Origin: Saprospiraceae bacterium
Lineage (GTDB): Bacteria; Bacteroidota; Bacteroidia; Chitinophagales; Saprospiraceae
NCBI GenBank assembly: GCA_016715985.1
Contig: JADJXD010000001.1
Coordinates: 2,542,001-2,606,000 of the forward strand
Length of the DNA: 64,000 nucleotides
Direction of reading: 5' to 3'
Numbering within the stretch: position 1 is the stretch's first letter; each line of letters begins with the position of its first letter. The notes beneath the pieces were generated by a model. The model did not search any database and had not been told where the DNA came from. It saw nothing but the letters and a program-made list of their open reading frames with translations. Shown one piece after another: positions 1 through 9,397 of the stretch. The position numbers and the translations under genes were made by a program.

Positions 1-171
1 CTTTTATCACCAAATGTAATTGGTTTTTACGGAAAACTTATAAAATTTACAACCTAAAGGAATCGTCGAAAATATCTTTTTTTGTTAATTATTTGATGCT
101 TTATATGAAAATGAATAATTTTACCGTAAGACTTTTTATTGAAGTCTTCAAACCAATAAATAATTAAAGAT
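1..171. other. Leader region without a recognised gene
   Basis: AT-rich sequence before the first gene. I see no coding frame, convincing promoter box or terminator in it. It probably carries the promoter of the acyl-CoA ligase gene, but no TAnnTTTG box is evident close to its start. Confidence 0.5.
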
Positions 172-1995
172 ATGAAAGCCACCAGATTATTTGATTATAT
201 TTCAAAGCAATATGATGATGGACCATTGGATAAATTTATCGGGTCCAACAATGAAGGTAAATGGAACTTTTACAGTACTGCTGAGGTGATTGAACTGTCC
301 AGAAAGCTTGCATCCGGATTATTGGACACAGGCGTTAATCCCGGAGATAAAGTGGGATTAGTTATATATAAAAACAGGCCGGAGTGGGTGATTGCTGATC
401 TGGCTATACAATATATCGGGGCTATCGGTGTACCTATGTATCCTACGATAAGCTCGAGGGAATATGAGTATATTATGAATGAAGCAGAAGTAAAAGTCTG
501 TTTTGTAGGAATAGGAGACTTGTATGATAAAGTGTCACAGGCACAGTTAAAGGTGGAGACCCTTAAACAAATTATCTGTTTTGACAAGCAAGGAGGCCGG
601 CCCTACTGGTTGGATTTTATGAATAGCAATCATCTGGAAAAAGTTCAGAGTCTAAGTGAAAGTATAAAGCCGGACGAACTGGCAACGATCATTTATACAT
701 CCGGAACGACAGGTAATCCTAAAGGCGTCATGCTGACACACAATAATATCATCAGCGTTGTAGAGAGTTGCATCCATCTATTGCCGGTCCGTAGAGGGGA
801 AAAGACCTTAAGTTTTTTACCGTTTTGTCATATTTTTGAAAGAGCTGTGCTTTATGTTTACACAGCGATCGGGACGGAGATATACTGTACGGGTACAGAT
901 AATCTGGGTGGGGAAACCGGCGATCTGGCAATGGTTAAACCACATTATTTTACTACAGTACCCAGGTTGCTGGAAAAAGTATATGAAAAAATATACAATA
1001 AAGGACTGATGCTTAAAGGGGCTAAAAAGAAACTGTTCTTTTGGGCACTGAGTCTCACCGATGACTTTGAACATGGTAAAAAGTATTCCGGATTAGAGAG
1101 TATAAAGAGGAAAATAGCAGACAAGCTAATATTTAGTAAATGGAGGGCAGCTCTGGGCGGAAATGTAAAAGCCATTGCTACCGGTGCTGCCGCATGTCCG
1201 TCAAAGATAGCAAGAGTCTTTTCGGCTGCCGGTATTACGATAACAGAAGGTTATGGACTTACTGAGACTTCTCCGGTGCTCACTTTAAATCATTATTACG
1301 ATGGGTCCAATAAAATAGGAACAGTAGGTGTAACTTTGGATATTGTAGATATTTTTATTGATTCGTCAGAGGGAGATTACCGCCCCGGTGAAGGTGAAAT
1401 TCTGGCTGCAGGACCGAACATCATGCTGGGATATTATAAACAACCGGAACAGACAGCAGCTGTCTTTAAAGATATAAATGGAAAGACATATTTCAGAACA
1501 GGAGATATAGGCATGATGGTGGATGGACCCAACGGTAAAAAATATTTAAAAATTACCGATCGTAAAAAAGAACTTCTCAAAACATCAGGAGGAAAATATG
1601 TAGCGCCTGCACCGATAGAAGGACGGTTAAAAGAAGATTTTTTGATCGAACAAGCTATGATCGTCGGTGATCATATGAAATTTGTTTCAGCATTAATTGT
1701 CCCTGCACAGGATGCACTCAAATCCTGGTGCGAAGAACATCAGATTCCCTGGAATTCCTTTGCGGATATAATCCACAATGAAAAGGTGATTGCACGTTAC
1801 CAGCAATGTATTGATGAAGTCAATCCGGATTTCAGTCACATAGAACAAATAAAGAAATTTGCACTATTGCCACAGACCTGGGAAGCAACCAGAACGGACG
1901 GCACTGATTCAGAATTAACACCAACGATGAAACTCAAAAGAAGAGTCATATTGGATAAGTTCGGATTAGTGATTAACAAGTTGTATGAATCCTGA
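172..1995 (+). CDS. Long-chain acyl-CoA synthetase (AMP-forming)
   Basis: Activates fatty acids to acyl-CoA through an acyl-adenylate, feeding beta-oxidation and lipid synthesis; cytoplasmic or loosely membrane-associated. At 607 residues it has the usual length of the bacterial FadD15/FAA1-like group. Visible motifs are the P-loop-like AMP-binding signature YTSGTTGNPKGVMLTH near residue 175, the A5 motif ITEGYGLTETSP near residue 360, and the FRTGDIG and ITDRKKELLKTSGGKYVAP motifs of the C-terminal domain. The last of these carries the lysine/arginine region typical of long-chain acyl-CoA synthetases. The gene stands alone with a 52-base gap to the next gene. Family assignment is firm; chain-length preference cannot be read from sequence. 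The minus-strand acyl-CoA dehydrogenase some 9 kb away could act in the same pathway. Confidence 0.93.
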   Translation: MKATRLFDYISKQYDDGPLDKFIGSNNEGKWNFYSTAEVIELSRKLASGLLDTGVNPGDKVGLVIYKNRPEWVIADLAIQYIGAIGVPMYPTISSREYEYIMNEAEVKVCFVGIGDLYDKVSQAQLKVETLKQIICFDKQGGRPYWLDFMNSNHLEKVQSLSESIKPDELATIIYTSGTTGNPKGVMLTHNNIISVVESCIHLLPVRRGEKTLSFLPFCHIFERAVLYVYTAIGTEIYCTGTDNLGGETGDLAMVKPHYFTTVPRLLEKVYEKIYNKGLMLKGAKKKLFFWALSLTDDFEHGKKYSGLESIKRKIADKLIFSKWRAALGGNVKAIATGAAACPSKIARVFSAAGITITEGYGLTETSPVLTLNHYYDGSNKIGTVGVTLDIVDIFIDSSEGDYRPGEGEILAAGPNIMLGYYKQPEQTAAVFKDINGKTYFRTGDIGMMVDGPNGKKYLKITDRKKELLKTSGGKYVAPAPIEGRLKEDFLIEQAMIVGDHMKFVSALIVPAQDALKSWCEEHQIPWNSFADIIHNEKVIARYQQCIDEVNPDFSHIEQIKKFALLPQTWEATRTDGTDSELTPTMKLKRRVILDKFGLVINKLYES

Positions 1996-2047
1996 AATTT
2001 TTGTTGAATATTAAAAAAACAAAAAGGATTTTCGAAATAACATCTTT

Positions 2048-2929
2048 ATGAATTTGAAACTGTTGGACAGGAAAGATATTGATATTTCCCGCTGGGACAG
2101 TCTTATCTGTAAGGATTCATCCGAAAATGTTTATTCACTTTCATGGTATCTGGATGCAGTTACAGACAATGGCTGGAAAGCATTGATAGCGGATGATTAT
2201 TCATTTGTAATGCCTGTCTATATTCGGAAAAAATGGTTGTTACCCTATGCCACCCAGCCTTTTCTTTGTCAGCAAAATGGTATATTCGGACATCAAAAAG
2301 TAACAGATGAAACAGTTCTTTCCTTTTTGAAATCCCTACCTAAGTTTCTGATTAAGCTGAATTTTAACATACACAACCGGATAACGGAAGGCATGAAAGG
2401 CTTTGATATTATCGAACGCTCCAATCAAATTATTCGATTAGAAAACGAATATGAAAATATTCGCAGTGGATATAACAGAAGTACCATCAGAAATCTGCAG
2501 AAAGGAGAAAATCAAAATGTAGTGATATCGACGACAACATCATTAGATGAATTTACGGATTTTATGGCTGAAAATGACGAGACGGGTTTGATAAAACAAA
2601 ATTTTCAAATAACAAAAAACTTAATCTCAGCAGCTTCTCAGAATGCAGAAGTAATTCTTCAGGTTGCTGAGGATACTGAAGGTATCATTGCAGCCGGATA
2701 TTACATCTTATATGGTGAGAGAATTTTTTTTCTGATGAGTGCAGCCAATAAAATGGCCAAAGAAAAAAGAGTGATGTTTCAGATGATAGATCAGGTAGTA
2801 CGACAGTATGCAGGTACAGCCAAGATATTTGACTTTGTTGGTTCTTCTATTCCGAATGTTGCACAACGCAACCTTGGCTTTGGTGCAGAAACAACCTGTT
2901 ATTATGGCTTGAGAAAAAATCTGATTTGA
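2048..2929 (+). CDS. Hypothetical protein with acyltransferase (GNAT/FemAB-like) fold
   Basis: A 293-residue soluble protein with no signal peptide or membrane segment. Its N-terminal half resembles Bacteroidota proteins of the FemAB/GNAT_6 type: an early W-x-SLICKDSSENVYSLSWYLDAV-like region with conserved Trp/Tyr, then a mid-protein stretch of basic and Asn residues (RSTIRNLQKGENQN), and a C-terminal segment (FDFVGSSIPNVAQRNLGFGA) that looks like the acyl-CoA-binding part of the fold. Such proteins often transfer acyl or aminoacyl groups to amines, but substrate and activity are unknown. It sits between the acyl-CoA ligase and queG with short gaps, so co-transcription is possible. The fold call is from pattern similarity only. 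Confidence 0.6.
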   Translation: MNLKLLDRKDIDISRWDSLICKDSSENVYSLSWYLDAVTDNGWKALIADDYSFVMPVYIRKKWLLPYATQPFLCQQNGIFGHQKVTDETVLSFLKSLPKFLIKLNFNIHNRITEGMKGFDIIERSNQIIRLENEYENIRSGYNRSTIRNLQKGENQNVVISTTTSLDEFTDFMAENDETGLIKQNFQITKNLISAASQNAEVILQVAEDTEGIIAAGYYILYGERIFFLMSAANKMAKEKRVMFQMIDQVVRQYAGTAKIFDFVGSSIPNVAQRNLGFGAETTCYYGLRKNLI

Positions 2930-3008
2930 ATAACTAAAATTGATGGAATGCGGTTTAAACTTGGATATTTTAAAACAATAAGTAAAATAATTTGGAACTA
3001 AATATTCA

Positions 3009-3938
3009 ATGGATAAATACGCTTTTACAGAACTGTTTCGCACTAAAGCATCTGAAATGGGCTTTCTGGAGGTCGGAGTGGCAAAAGCCGAATTTATGGA
3101 AGAAGAAGCTTATCGTCTGGAACAATGGCTCAACAACAACCATCACGGTCAGATGTCTTATCTGGAAAATTACTTTGACAAAAGAGTTGATCCGACAAAG
3201 CTGGTACCCGGCGCAAAATCAGTAATTTCTTTAGCGTATAATTATTATTCCGCAGCAAAACAGACAGATAAGCATTCTCCTAAAATAGCGATGTATGCAT
3301 TGGGAAAAGATTATCACAAGGTGGTCAAGAAAAAGCTTTTGTTACTTTTTAATTGGATGCAGTCTGTCATCGGTGATATCAATGGAAGGTGCTTTGTCGA
3401 TTCGGCACCGGTATTGGAAAGAGACTGGGCTAAACGGAGTGGTTTGGGATGGATCGGAAAAAACACGATGCTTATTCATCCGAAACACGGATCTTATTTT
3501 TTTCTGGCTGAGATTATTACAGATATTGAAATGGTATATGATCAGCCGATTAAAGATTATTGTGGCACATGTACCAGGTGTATTGATGCATGCCCTACGG
3601 AAGCCATTTCCCAGGAAGGTTATTTGATGGATGGAAGTAAATGTATTTCTTATGCAACGATAGAATTGAAAAACAGCATACCGGAAGAATTCAAAGATAA
3701 AATGGGAAACTGGATGTTTGGATGTGATATATGTCAGCAAGTCTGTCCATGGAACAGATTTTCAGAACCACATAGCGAACCGGCATTTATGCCACAGGAA
3801 TCCTTACTGAAAATGACAAAAGAAGAGTGGGTGGATTTATCGGAACCTGTTTTTAATCAGATTTTTGAAGGAAGTGCTGTAAAAAGGACAAAATATGAAG
3901 GACTGAAACGTAATATTGAATTTTTAAATAATGGATAA
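3009..3938 (+). CDS. queG: Epoxyqueuosine reductase
   Basis: Catalyses the last step of queuosine synthesis on tRNA, reducing epoxyqueuosine to queuosine with a cobalamin cofactor and two [4Fe-4S] clusters. At 309 residues it is the shorter form lacking the C-terminal HEAT repeat. It shows the QueG signature FVDSAPVLERDWAKRSGLGW around residue 120-140 with the catalytic Asp, and two cluster motifs, CGTCTRCIDACPT near residue 185 and CDICQQVCPWN near residue 240. The ATG at 3009 gives a normal N-terminus. Its stop codon overlaps the start of the next gene (ATGGATAA), implying translational coupling with the PxpC-like protein, a pairing with no obvious metabolic link. Confidence 0.94.
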   Translation: MDKYAFTELFRTKASEMGFLEVGVAKAEFMEEEAYRLEQWLNNNHHGQMSYLENYFDKRVDPTKLVPGAKSVISLAYNYYSAAKQTDKHSPKIAMYALGKDYHKVVKKKLLLLFNWMQSVIGDINGRCFVDSAPVLERDWAKRSGLGWIGKNTMLIHPKHGSYFFLAEIITDIEMVYDQPIKDYCGTCTRCIDACPTEAISQEGYLMDGSKCISYATIELKNSIPEEFKDKMGNWMFGCDICQQVCPWNRFSEPHSEPAFMPQESLLKMTKEEWVDLSEPVFNQIFEGSAVKRTKYEGLKRNIEFLNNG

Positions 3939-4809
3939 TTTCGGTCAGATTCAAATATTATCGTCGGGACTGGCCACATGTATTCAGGATACTGGTCGCT
4001 TTGGTTACCGAAAATTGGGTGTGCCGATATCAGGTGCTATGGATATGCATTCTGCAATTTATGCCAATCAAAAGTTGGGTAACAGTATTTTTGTTCCTGT
4101 TTTGGAAGCAACCATGATCGGGCCGGAATTATACTTTTTGTCAGATGCAAAAATCTGTATTTGTGGCGCCGATGTCTCGGTTTTTCTGGATAATAATGAA
4201 GTAGGTCTAAATAAAGTTGTACAAATATCAGAAGGCCAGATATTGAAATGGGGACGTTTTAAAAATGGATGCCGTTCTTATTTAGGAATTTCAGGAGGTT
4301 TTGTGGGAGATAAAATATTGGGAAGTACATCCTTTTTAGCAAACACACCACTTCAAAAATTACAAAAAGGAGATGTTTTAGAATTTAAAACGAAATTTGT
4401 ATTAGAAGAAACACCATCGAAAAATGCAGTATTTCAACCGATAATGATTGATGAAAATGTGCCGTTAAAGGCCTGTGCCGGACCGGAATGGAACTATTTG
4501 AATGATGGATCTAAAATGAAACTAAAAGAAGAAAGTTTTATAATCAGCTCCCAATCAGATAATATTGGGTACCGGTTGATCGGAAATGCAATTAATGAAA
4601 CATTCAGGAAGGAAATACTGACTTCTGCTGTAATGCCGGGAACCGTTCAGTTATTACCCGACGGGCAACTCATCGTTTTGATGCGTTCGTGCCAGACAAC
4701 GGGTGGATATCCCAGAATATTACAAATAGATGAAGACAGTCTTAATCAACTTGCTCAGAGAAGGCCGGGAGGAAAGGTCCGTTTTGTTATATCTGCTCAA
4801 CAATTTTGA
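3931..4809 (+). CDS. PxpC-like (KipA/biotin-dependent carboxyltransferase family) protein
   Basis: A 292-residue protein of the AHS2/KipA family, which includes subunit C of the prokaryotic 5-oxoprolinase PxpABC and domains fused to urea carboxylase. Recognisable features are the N-terminal GLATCIQDTGRFGYRKLGVP with the family QD-GR-G pattern, GAMD, the middle CGADVSVFLDN and SYLGISGGF, and near the C-terminus PGTVQLLPDGQLIVLMRSCQ followed by TGGYPRI. In PxpABC this subunit works with PxpB (KipI) and PxpA; neither is in this window. It overlaps queG by 8 bases and its 3' end overlaps convergent metF by 23 bases. Oxoprolinase activity is inferred from family and unproved without the partner subunits. 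Confidence 0.8.
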   Translation: MDNFGQIQILSSGLATCIQDTGRFGYRKLGVPISGAMDMHSAIYANQKLGNSIFVPVLEATMIGPELYFLSDAKICICGADVSVFLDNNEVGLNKVVQISEGQILKWGRFKNGCRSYLGISGGFVGDKILGSTSFLANTPLQKLQKGDVLEFKTKFVLEETPSKNAVFQPIMIDENVPLKACAGPEWNYLNDGSKMKLKEESFIISSQSDNIGYRLIGNAINETFRKEILTSAVMPGTVQLLPDGQLIVLMRSCQTTGGYPRILQIDEDSLNQLAQRRPGGKVRFVISAQQF

Positions 4810-5737
4810 ATGTGGTTTTTGTGTCTCCCATGGTATAAAAGTGTAAACAAGGGACGCCCGCTGCTTTTAATTCTTTACATTGTTGTACACACCACTCTAT
4901 GCCTAATTCTCTGATAGCAGCATCATCCGTTTTTAGTACTTCTTTCACGAGTTCTTCCGGAAAATTGATAAAAAACTTTCTCGGGATAGAAGATAACTGA
5001 TGTTTTCCTGATAAAGGTTTTAATCCGGGTACGATTGGGACGTTAATTCCGGCTTTAGAACATGCCTCTTTAAATTCAAAAAACTTTGTATTGTCAAAAA
5101 ACATCTGTGTGACTATATAGCTCGCTCCTGCATCGATTTTTTGTTTCAGAAATTCAATATCGGCAGCCAGATTGGGTGCTTCAAAATGTTTTTCGGGATA
5201 ACCGGCTACTCCGATACAGAAATCCGTTTTAGAACCATTTTCTATATTCGCATCTGCATAAATACCTTTGTTCATATTGTTGACCTGTTTCACAAGATCA
5301 ACGGCAAACTTGTGTCCATCGGGCTGAGCAATAAATTTATCTTCAAATTTCCGGGCATCACCTCTAAGGGCAAGTACATTGTCAATCCCCAGAAAATGAA
5401 GATCAATCAATGCATTTTCGGTTTCATCCACAGAGAATCCACCACAGATCAGATGCGGGATAGCATCCACTCCATAACGGTGCATAATGGAAGCACAGAT
5501 ACCGACAGTCCCGGGTCTTTTACGAATAGATGTTTTTTCATAGTATCCACTTTCCTTTTTATTGTACACATATTCTTCCCGGTGATAAGTCACATCAATA
5601 AATGGCGGCTTGAACTCCATCAACGGATCAAGGGTGTTGAATATATCAGACATACTACCGCCTTTGAGTGGTGGCAAGACTTCAAACGAAACCAACGTTT
5701 CTCCTTCCGCTTTCTTAAAATATTCCGTTATTTTCAT
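4787..5737 (-). CDS. metF: Methylenetetrahydrofolate reductase
   Basis: Reduces 5,10-methylene-THF to 5-methyl-THF with FAD and NAD(P)H, supplying methyl groups for methionine. The product is 316 residues, the bacterial catalytic-domain size. Visible family motifs are VSFEVLPPLKGGS near the N-terminus with the catalytic Glu, FIDVTYHREE, the FAD-contact region VLALRGDARK near residue 120, FCIGVAGYPEKH, and ASYIVTQMFFDN. I start at 5737 rather than the upstream in-frame ATG because the family N-terminus begins MKITEYFKKAEG and because a TAnnTTTG promoter box lies only 20 bases upstream, inside the longer version. It is convergent with, and slightly overlaps, the PxpC-like gene. Confidence 0.94.
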   Translation of the reverse strand: MKITEYFKKAEGETLVSFEVLPPLKGGSMSDIFNTLDPLMEFKPPFIDVTYHREEYVYNKKESGYYEKTSIRKRPGTVGICASIMHRYGVDAIPHLICGGFSVDETENALIDLHFLGIDNVLALRGDARKFEDKFIAQPDGHKFAVDLVKQVNNMNKGIYADANIENGSKTDFCIGVAGYPEKHFEAPNLAADIEFLKQKIDAGASYIVTQMFFDNTKFFEFKEACSKAGINVPIVPGLKPLSGKHQLSSIPRKFFINFPEELVKEVLKTDDAAIRELGIEWCVQQCKELKAAGVPCLHFYTMGDTKTTFKIVEQI

Positions 5738-5756
5738 ACAATTTCTAAAATTGATG

Positions 5757-5764
5757 CAAACATA
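5757..5764 (-). promoter_or_regulatory. Bacteroidota -7 box of metF
   Basis: The minus strand reads TATGTTTG, an exact TAnnTTTG match, 19 bases upstream of the chosen metF ATG. It decides against the longer upstream start. No clear -33 TTTG was found at 19-21 base spacing. Confidence 0.55.
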
Positions 5765-5945
5765 CAGCATTCAACTTATTATTAAAGAAACAAATACATC
5801 ATTTAATCAGAAAGTTAAATTGTAATAAAGTAGTATTTTACGATAAGTTTTTTAATTTAAGCACAAGGTAACTTTTCTTGTATTTAATCGGGGCACTCTA
5901 CTCAACGTAAGTAAATTTCATTTCTCAAAGTGGTTTGCAATTATT

Positions 5946-5953
5946 AATTTTGT
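5946..5953 (+). promoter_or_regulatory. Bacteroidota -7 box upstream of the 6001 lipoprotein gene
   Basis: Reads TAATTTTG, an exact TAnnTTTG match, 47 bases upstream of the ATG, in an otherwise featureless AT-rich gap between metF and the lipoprotein gene. Confidence 0.45.
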
Positions 5954-6000
5954 TCATTATAATAACAACACAATTTAAATAACCAACACAATCAATCAAA

Positions 6001-6714
6001 ATGAAAAAGTTAATGTTTTTTTCTATTCTAATCTCACTGATCTGCTCTTCTTGTAAGGAATCGGGTAATAAAGAAAATCATACTCATGAGCATTATTACA
6101 GAATTTATAAAGGAGATCTTGAAAAAGATGATCCCATCAGAACATCAACGGATAGTCTTTTTACCTTTGGAAAATTTGAAAACCAGTCAATAAAAATATT
6201 TACAGGCTCTGATTTAGATAGTTTATTAATCGGATCAGGTAAGGCAGACGTTAAAGTTTATCATTTTGTAAAAGGAAGAGATTCCAGTAGATTCGGAATG
6301 GACGAGATAGCATCAGATATTGTGTTGCTTAAAAAAAATGACAGCATCTCAGGGCATTGGGAGTCTTCAATAAATAAAGATGTTAACCCTAGTAAACGCA
6401 GAGGAAATCTGGGTTGTGTTCCTAAATTTATATTTGATGCATCCGGACGTCTTTTCTTTAGAGATTGCGACGGCTTTAAATGTATCCCTTTAGCTACAGC
6501 TTATCATGATAAAGTAAACGACCAAAATGTAATCGACACACTAGAAAATTATCAGTTTAAAATAACTAATGACGATTTTATTAGTTTGGTGAATGCTTTG
6601 GGAGGTAACAGAAACCTGGAAGGAGGTCTTGATACACTAAGTAATGTAGCATTTCTTCAGGTGTATTTACCTGGTAGCACAACTGCCATTCTTAGGTTTA
6701 GGGAAGCCAATTGA
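6001..6714 (+). CDS. Hypothetical lipoprotein
   Basis: A 237-residue protein with a lipoprotein signal: basic MKK start, hydrophobic stretch, and Cys within LICSSCKES near residue 18. A short His-rich patch (ENHTHEHYY) follows the lipidation site and might bind metal or simply be a linker. The rest is a soluble domain with three further Cys (GCVPK, RDCDGFKCIP) that I do not recognise. The stop codon directly abuts the stop codon of the convergent truncated CHAT gene with no spacer, which suggests that the junction was formed by a rearrangement. Function unknown. Confidence 0.7.
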   Translation: MKKLMFFSILISLICSSCKESGNKENHTHEHYYRIYKGDLEKDDPIRTSTDSLFTFGKFENQSIKIFTGSDLDSLLIGSGKADVKVYHFVKGRDSSRFGMDEIASDIVLLKKNDSISGHWESSINKDVNPSKRRGNLGCVPKFIFDASGRLFFRDCDGFKCIPLATAYHDKVNDQNVIDTLENYQFKITNDDFISLVNALGGNRNLEGGLDTLSNVAFLQVYLPGSTTAILRFREAN

Positions 6715-9390
6715 TTATAGCTGATACCGGATCAACCCCGGTTGAAATTTATTGTATGAAAATATATCATCCAAATCCCATAATGACGCTGTCACATCGC
6801 GGGCACCATTAATCATAAAGTAGCGGGGAAGGGAATAATTTCCTTCCCCGTTCTGATATTGACCGGTGCCACTCTGACATGCCGATAACACTATTTTGGT
6901 GGCCTTGCTTTTTAACGTCAGCAGTTCATAACCATACAAACTGTCGATTCCACCGGATTCCGTTCGGAAATATAGTTTTACATCATCTTTCATCCGACTG
7001 TTTGATATTCCGTGCAACGCAAGATGAATATATTTGTAAGTACTATCCTGATATACTTTTTTAAAATTCTTTATGGTAGCAGCGTTACCGGAAAATATTT
7101 TTGCAGAAGGATATTTTTTTTGGATAAATAAAGCTTCACGGTATGTACCAGGTAACTCAGGAAGGTGACTTCTCTCAGACGAAAGGATGGTTTCTTTGTC
7201 AGAAAAGGCAAAGACAGCAACTTTACCAGTTGCTTGATCTTGATTTTCGACTTTTTCAGATGACATCATTTTTACGGATGGACAGTAACTTAACTGATGT
7301 TTTTTGTGAAAGTAATCAATATCAGTCTTTGAACTTACAGTTAAATTTTCTACTAAAATGCTCAGAGGAAAACGATTGAAATATCCATCCGGAATAATTC
7401 GGATGTGCTCACTGAAGAGATTAATTATTTTATCATCAAATAATTTTTGAAACACCGAATGAGCAATTATTGCAGATTCAAAATCAGAAATCATTCGTTC
7501 ATGTTTCTCCATCAAAAGCAAGCTATCCATCTGACTTAAAAGTAATTCGTTTGCATGTATTTTTGAAGTGTATATTTCATTACGGGTGATTGCAATAAAA
7601 AACCATACATCCTTTATCTCACTAATAAGTAGTATAGTCGTTTTTTCATCCGGTATTTTATCTATGATTTCAGAAATAGTTTCCGTTTTTGCAATCAAAG
7701 GATTTTGATAAAAGTCAGGCACATACTGTTCTATTTTTTCTTCAAGTGCGGCATACCTGTTCATCAGATGGTTGAATCTTGTATTGTTTCTGAGACCTTT
7801 TAATTGTTCTTTTTTAATATCCGCTTTACAATTCCTTTCAGCTAAAATTATACTGTCAGGAATGATTGTATTTTTATTAGCCATCATAAAATCCCGATAG
7901 AGCAAACTGTTTTTACTTTTTTCGCAATATAGAATCATCAGTTCCTTATATTTTTGCTCATTGGTTAATTTCCATAGTTCATAACAAACTTCTATACCGG
8001 TATGAAAATAACTTTCTCCATATTCCAAATAGAATTGCAGAATGGCAGATTCTTCACTAACATTCATCTGCCGGAAGATAATGCTGTCCACAAATTGCAC
8101 CATCTCAAAGGCATTATACAAAGACTCCGGTTTTTTATCAGTTTCAAATTTATTCATATAAATTTCTGCACACCGGGTAGCTGAAACAAAAGAATAAACA
8201 GATTTTTCATTCATTTTTTTCATAAGATCCTGAAAACCATAATCGCTAATTATACCAAAGTTTAATGCTATATAATCCAATGATTTTTGATGATTTTCTA
8301 AGTGTTCATAACAGTCTGACAATTGATAACAGAGATTGCTGAAAATTGCAGAATGGTCATACGGACTGTTTTGGAGGAAATGCAGTCCTTTTATAAGATA
8401 AGGAATTGCCCCTGAATATTGCTGATCATAATAGAGTTTTTGGCCGATCAACCTATCTAATCCTACGAAGTCTTTTCCGGATGTATTTATGTTTTCAACA
8501 AGTTTTTTATAATATACCCCATATATTGAATCGTTTCCTTCCAGCATGGATAAGATTATGTAAGTCTTCATGACTTCCTGATACAAAGCATTATTTTCGA
8601 GTGAATCAAATTGTGTCAAGGCGATATCAGCATCTATGTATGACCCTTCAAAGTCATTCTCTCGAAACAACATAAAAGCTCTGTTATTATAGATTCTGAC
8701 TTTCATTTCCGGAGTTAGTTTCAGATAATATTTATCAATTTCTGCTGCTTCGTTGGCATATTTTATACCCAGCAAATTTTTTCTTTTGTAGGTACAAAGA
8801 ATACTTAATCGTTCTATACAATATAAGTGTTCCTGTGTCAAGGATGGAATTGTGTTTAACTTATTATAAGCTTTTTGAAAATAGTGCCAGGTGGAATCGA
8901 GATTAAAAACAACCGACTTATAATATTCTCCGACTCTATTTAAAGCAGTAGTCTGATAATATAGGGGTAAGCTTATCATACTTTCTTTCAATGCGTTGAT
9001 ATTACAACTGTCGGGTCTGTGGTGATAATCATATTCAAACAGTGAAAGATCTTTCAATGCATTAATGATTGCGTTATTTGAATGGATAATTTTGATACTG
9101 TCATAGAGGTCTTCGTTCTGACTTTCATTAGATGCTGCTAAAAATAGTTTTCTGATTTGCAGATATTGATGAATAACATTGGGGGATATTTCCAAAAGTG
9201 AATCAGAAAGAGTGATTGCTTCCGAAAAATTTCCGGCAAAAGCCAGAGAGTCAAATCTGTACACCGCTTCATTCGTATGAAAATCAGGAATGAAAATTAA
9301 AGACCTGATATTTTTTTCATCCCTTTTTTGTTTTGCACAAGCAAATAACAAAATCAATAAAAAAAATAAAAGTTTTGTAAAATGAATCAT
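6715..9390 (-). CDS. TPR-CHAT lipoprotein with truncated CHAT C-terminus
   Basis: An 891-residue protein starting with a lipoprotein signal (hydrophobic run ending LLFACAKQK). The body to about residue 500 is alpha-helical and TPR-like, followed by a coiled region and then a CHAT (caspase/HetF-associated) cysteine-peptidase domain. The catalytic pair is present: His in YIHLALHGIS (about residue 793) and Cys in IVLSACQSGTG (about residue 838). The protein stops 53 residues after that Cys, shortly after ASLWDLDD, so the final helices and the usual HPYYWAAFV-type strand are missing. The other CHAT protein here (31128-33764) retains them. It begins 7 bases after the phosphotransferase gene, so it probably shares that transcript. 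Activity of the truncated domain is uncertain. Confidence 0.85.
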   Translation of the reverse strand: MIHFTKLLFFLLILLFACAKQKRDEKNIRSLIFIPDFHTNEAVYRFDSLAFAGNFSEAITLSDSLLEISPNVIHQYLQIRKLFLAASNESQNEDLYDSIKIIHSNNAIINALKDLSLFEYDYHHRPDSCNINALKESMISLPLYYQTTALNRVGEYYKSVVFNLDSTWHYFQKAYNKLNTIPSLTQEHLYCIERLSILCTYKRKNLLGIKYANEAAEIDKYYLKLTPEMKVRIYNNRAFMLFRENDFEGSYIDADIALTQFDSLENNALYQEVMKTYIILSMLEGNDSIYGVYYKKLVENINTSGKDFVGLDRLIGQKLYYDQQYSGAIPYLIKGLHFLQNSPYDHSAIFSNLCYQLSDCYEHLENHQKSLDYIALNFGIISDYGFQDLMKKMNEKSVYSFVSATRCAEIYMNKFETDKKPESLYNAFEMVQFVDSIIFRQMNVSEESAILQFYLEYGESYFHTGIEVCYELWKLTNEQKYKELMILYCEKSKNSLLYRDFMMANKNTIIPDSIILAERNCKADIKKEQLKGLRNNTRFNHLMNRYAALEEKIEQYVPDFYQNPLIAKTETISEIIDKIPDEKTTILLISEIKDVWFFIAITRNEIYTSKIHANELLLSQMDSLLLMEKHERMISDFESAIIAHSVFQKLFDDKIINLFSEHIRIIPDGYFNRFPLSILVENLTVSSKTDIDYFHKKHQLSYCPSVKMMSSEKVENQDQATGKVAVFAFSDKETILSSERSHLPELPGTYREALFIQKKYPSAKIFSGNAATIKNFKKVYQDSTYKYIHLALHGISNSRMKDDVKLYFRTESGGIDSLYGYELLTLKSKATKIVLSACQSGTGQYQNGEGNYSLPRYFMINGARDVTASLWDLDDIFSYNKFQPGLIRYQL

Positions 9391-9397
9391 GCTGACA

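Noticed and set aside
5141..5785. 214-codon plus-strand frame opposite metF
   Set aside because: It is the antisense of a well-conserved enzyme and its translation is Ile/Phe/His-rich with no domain.
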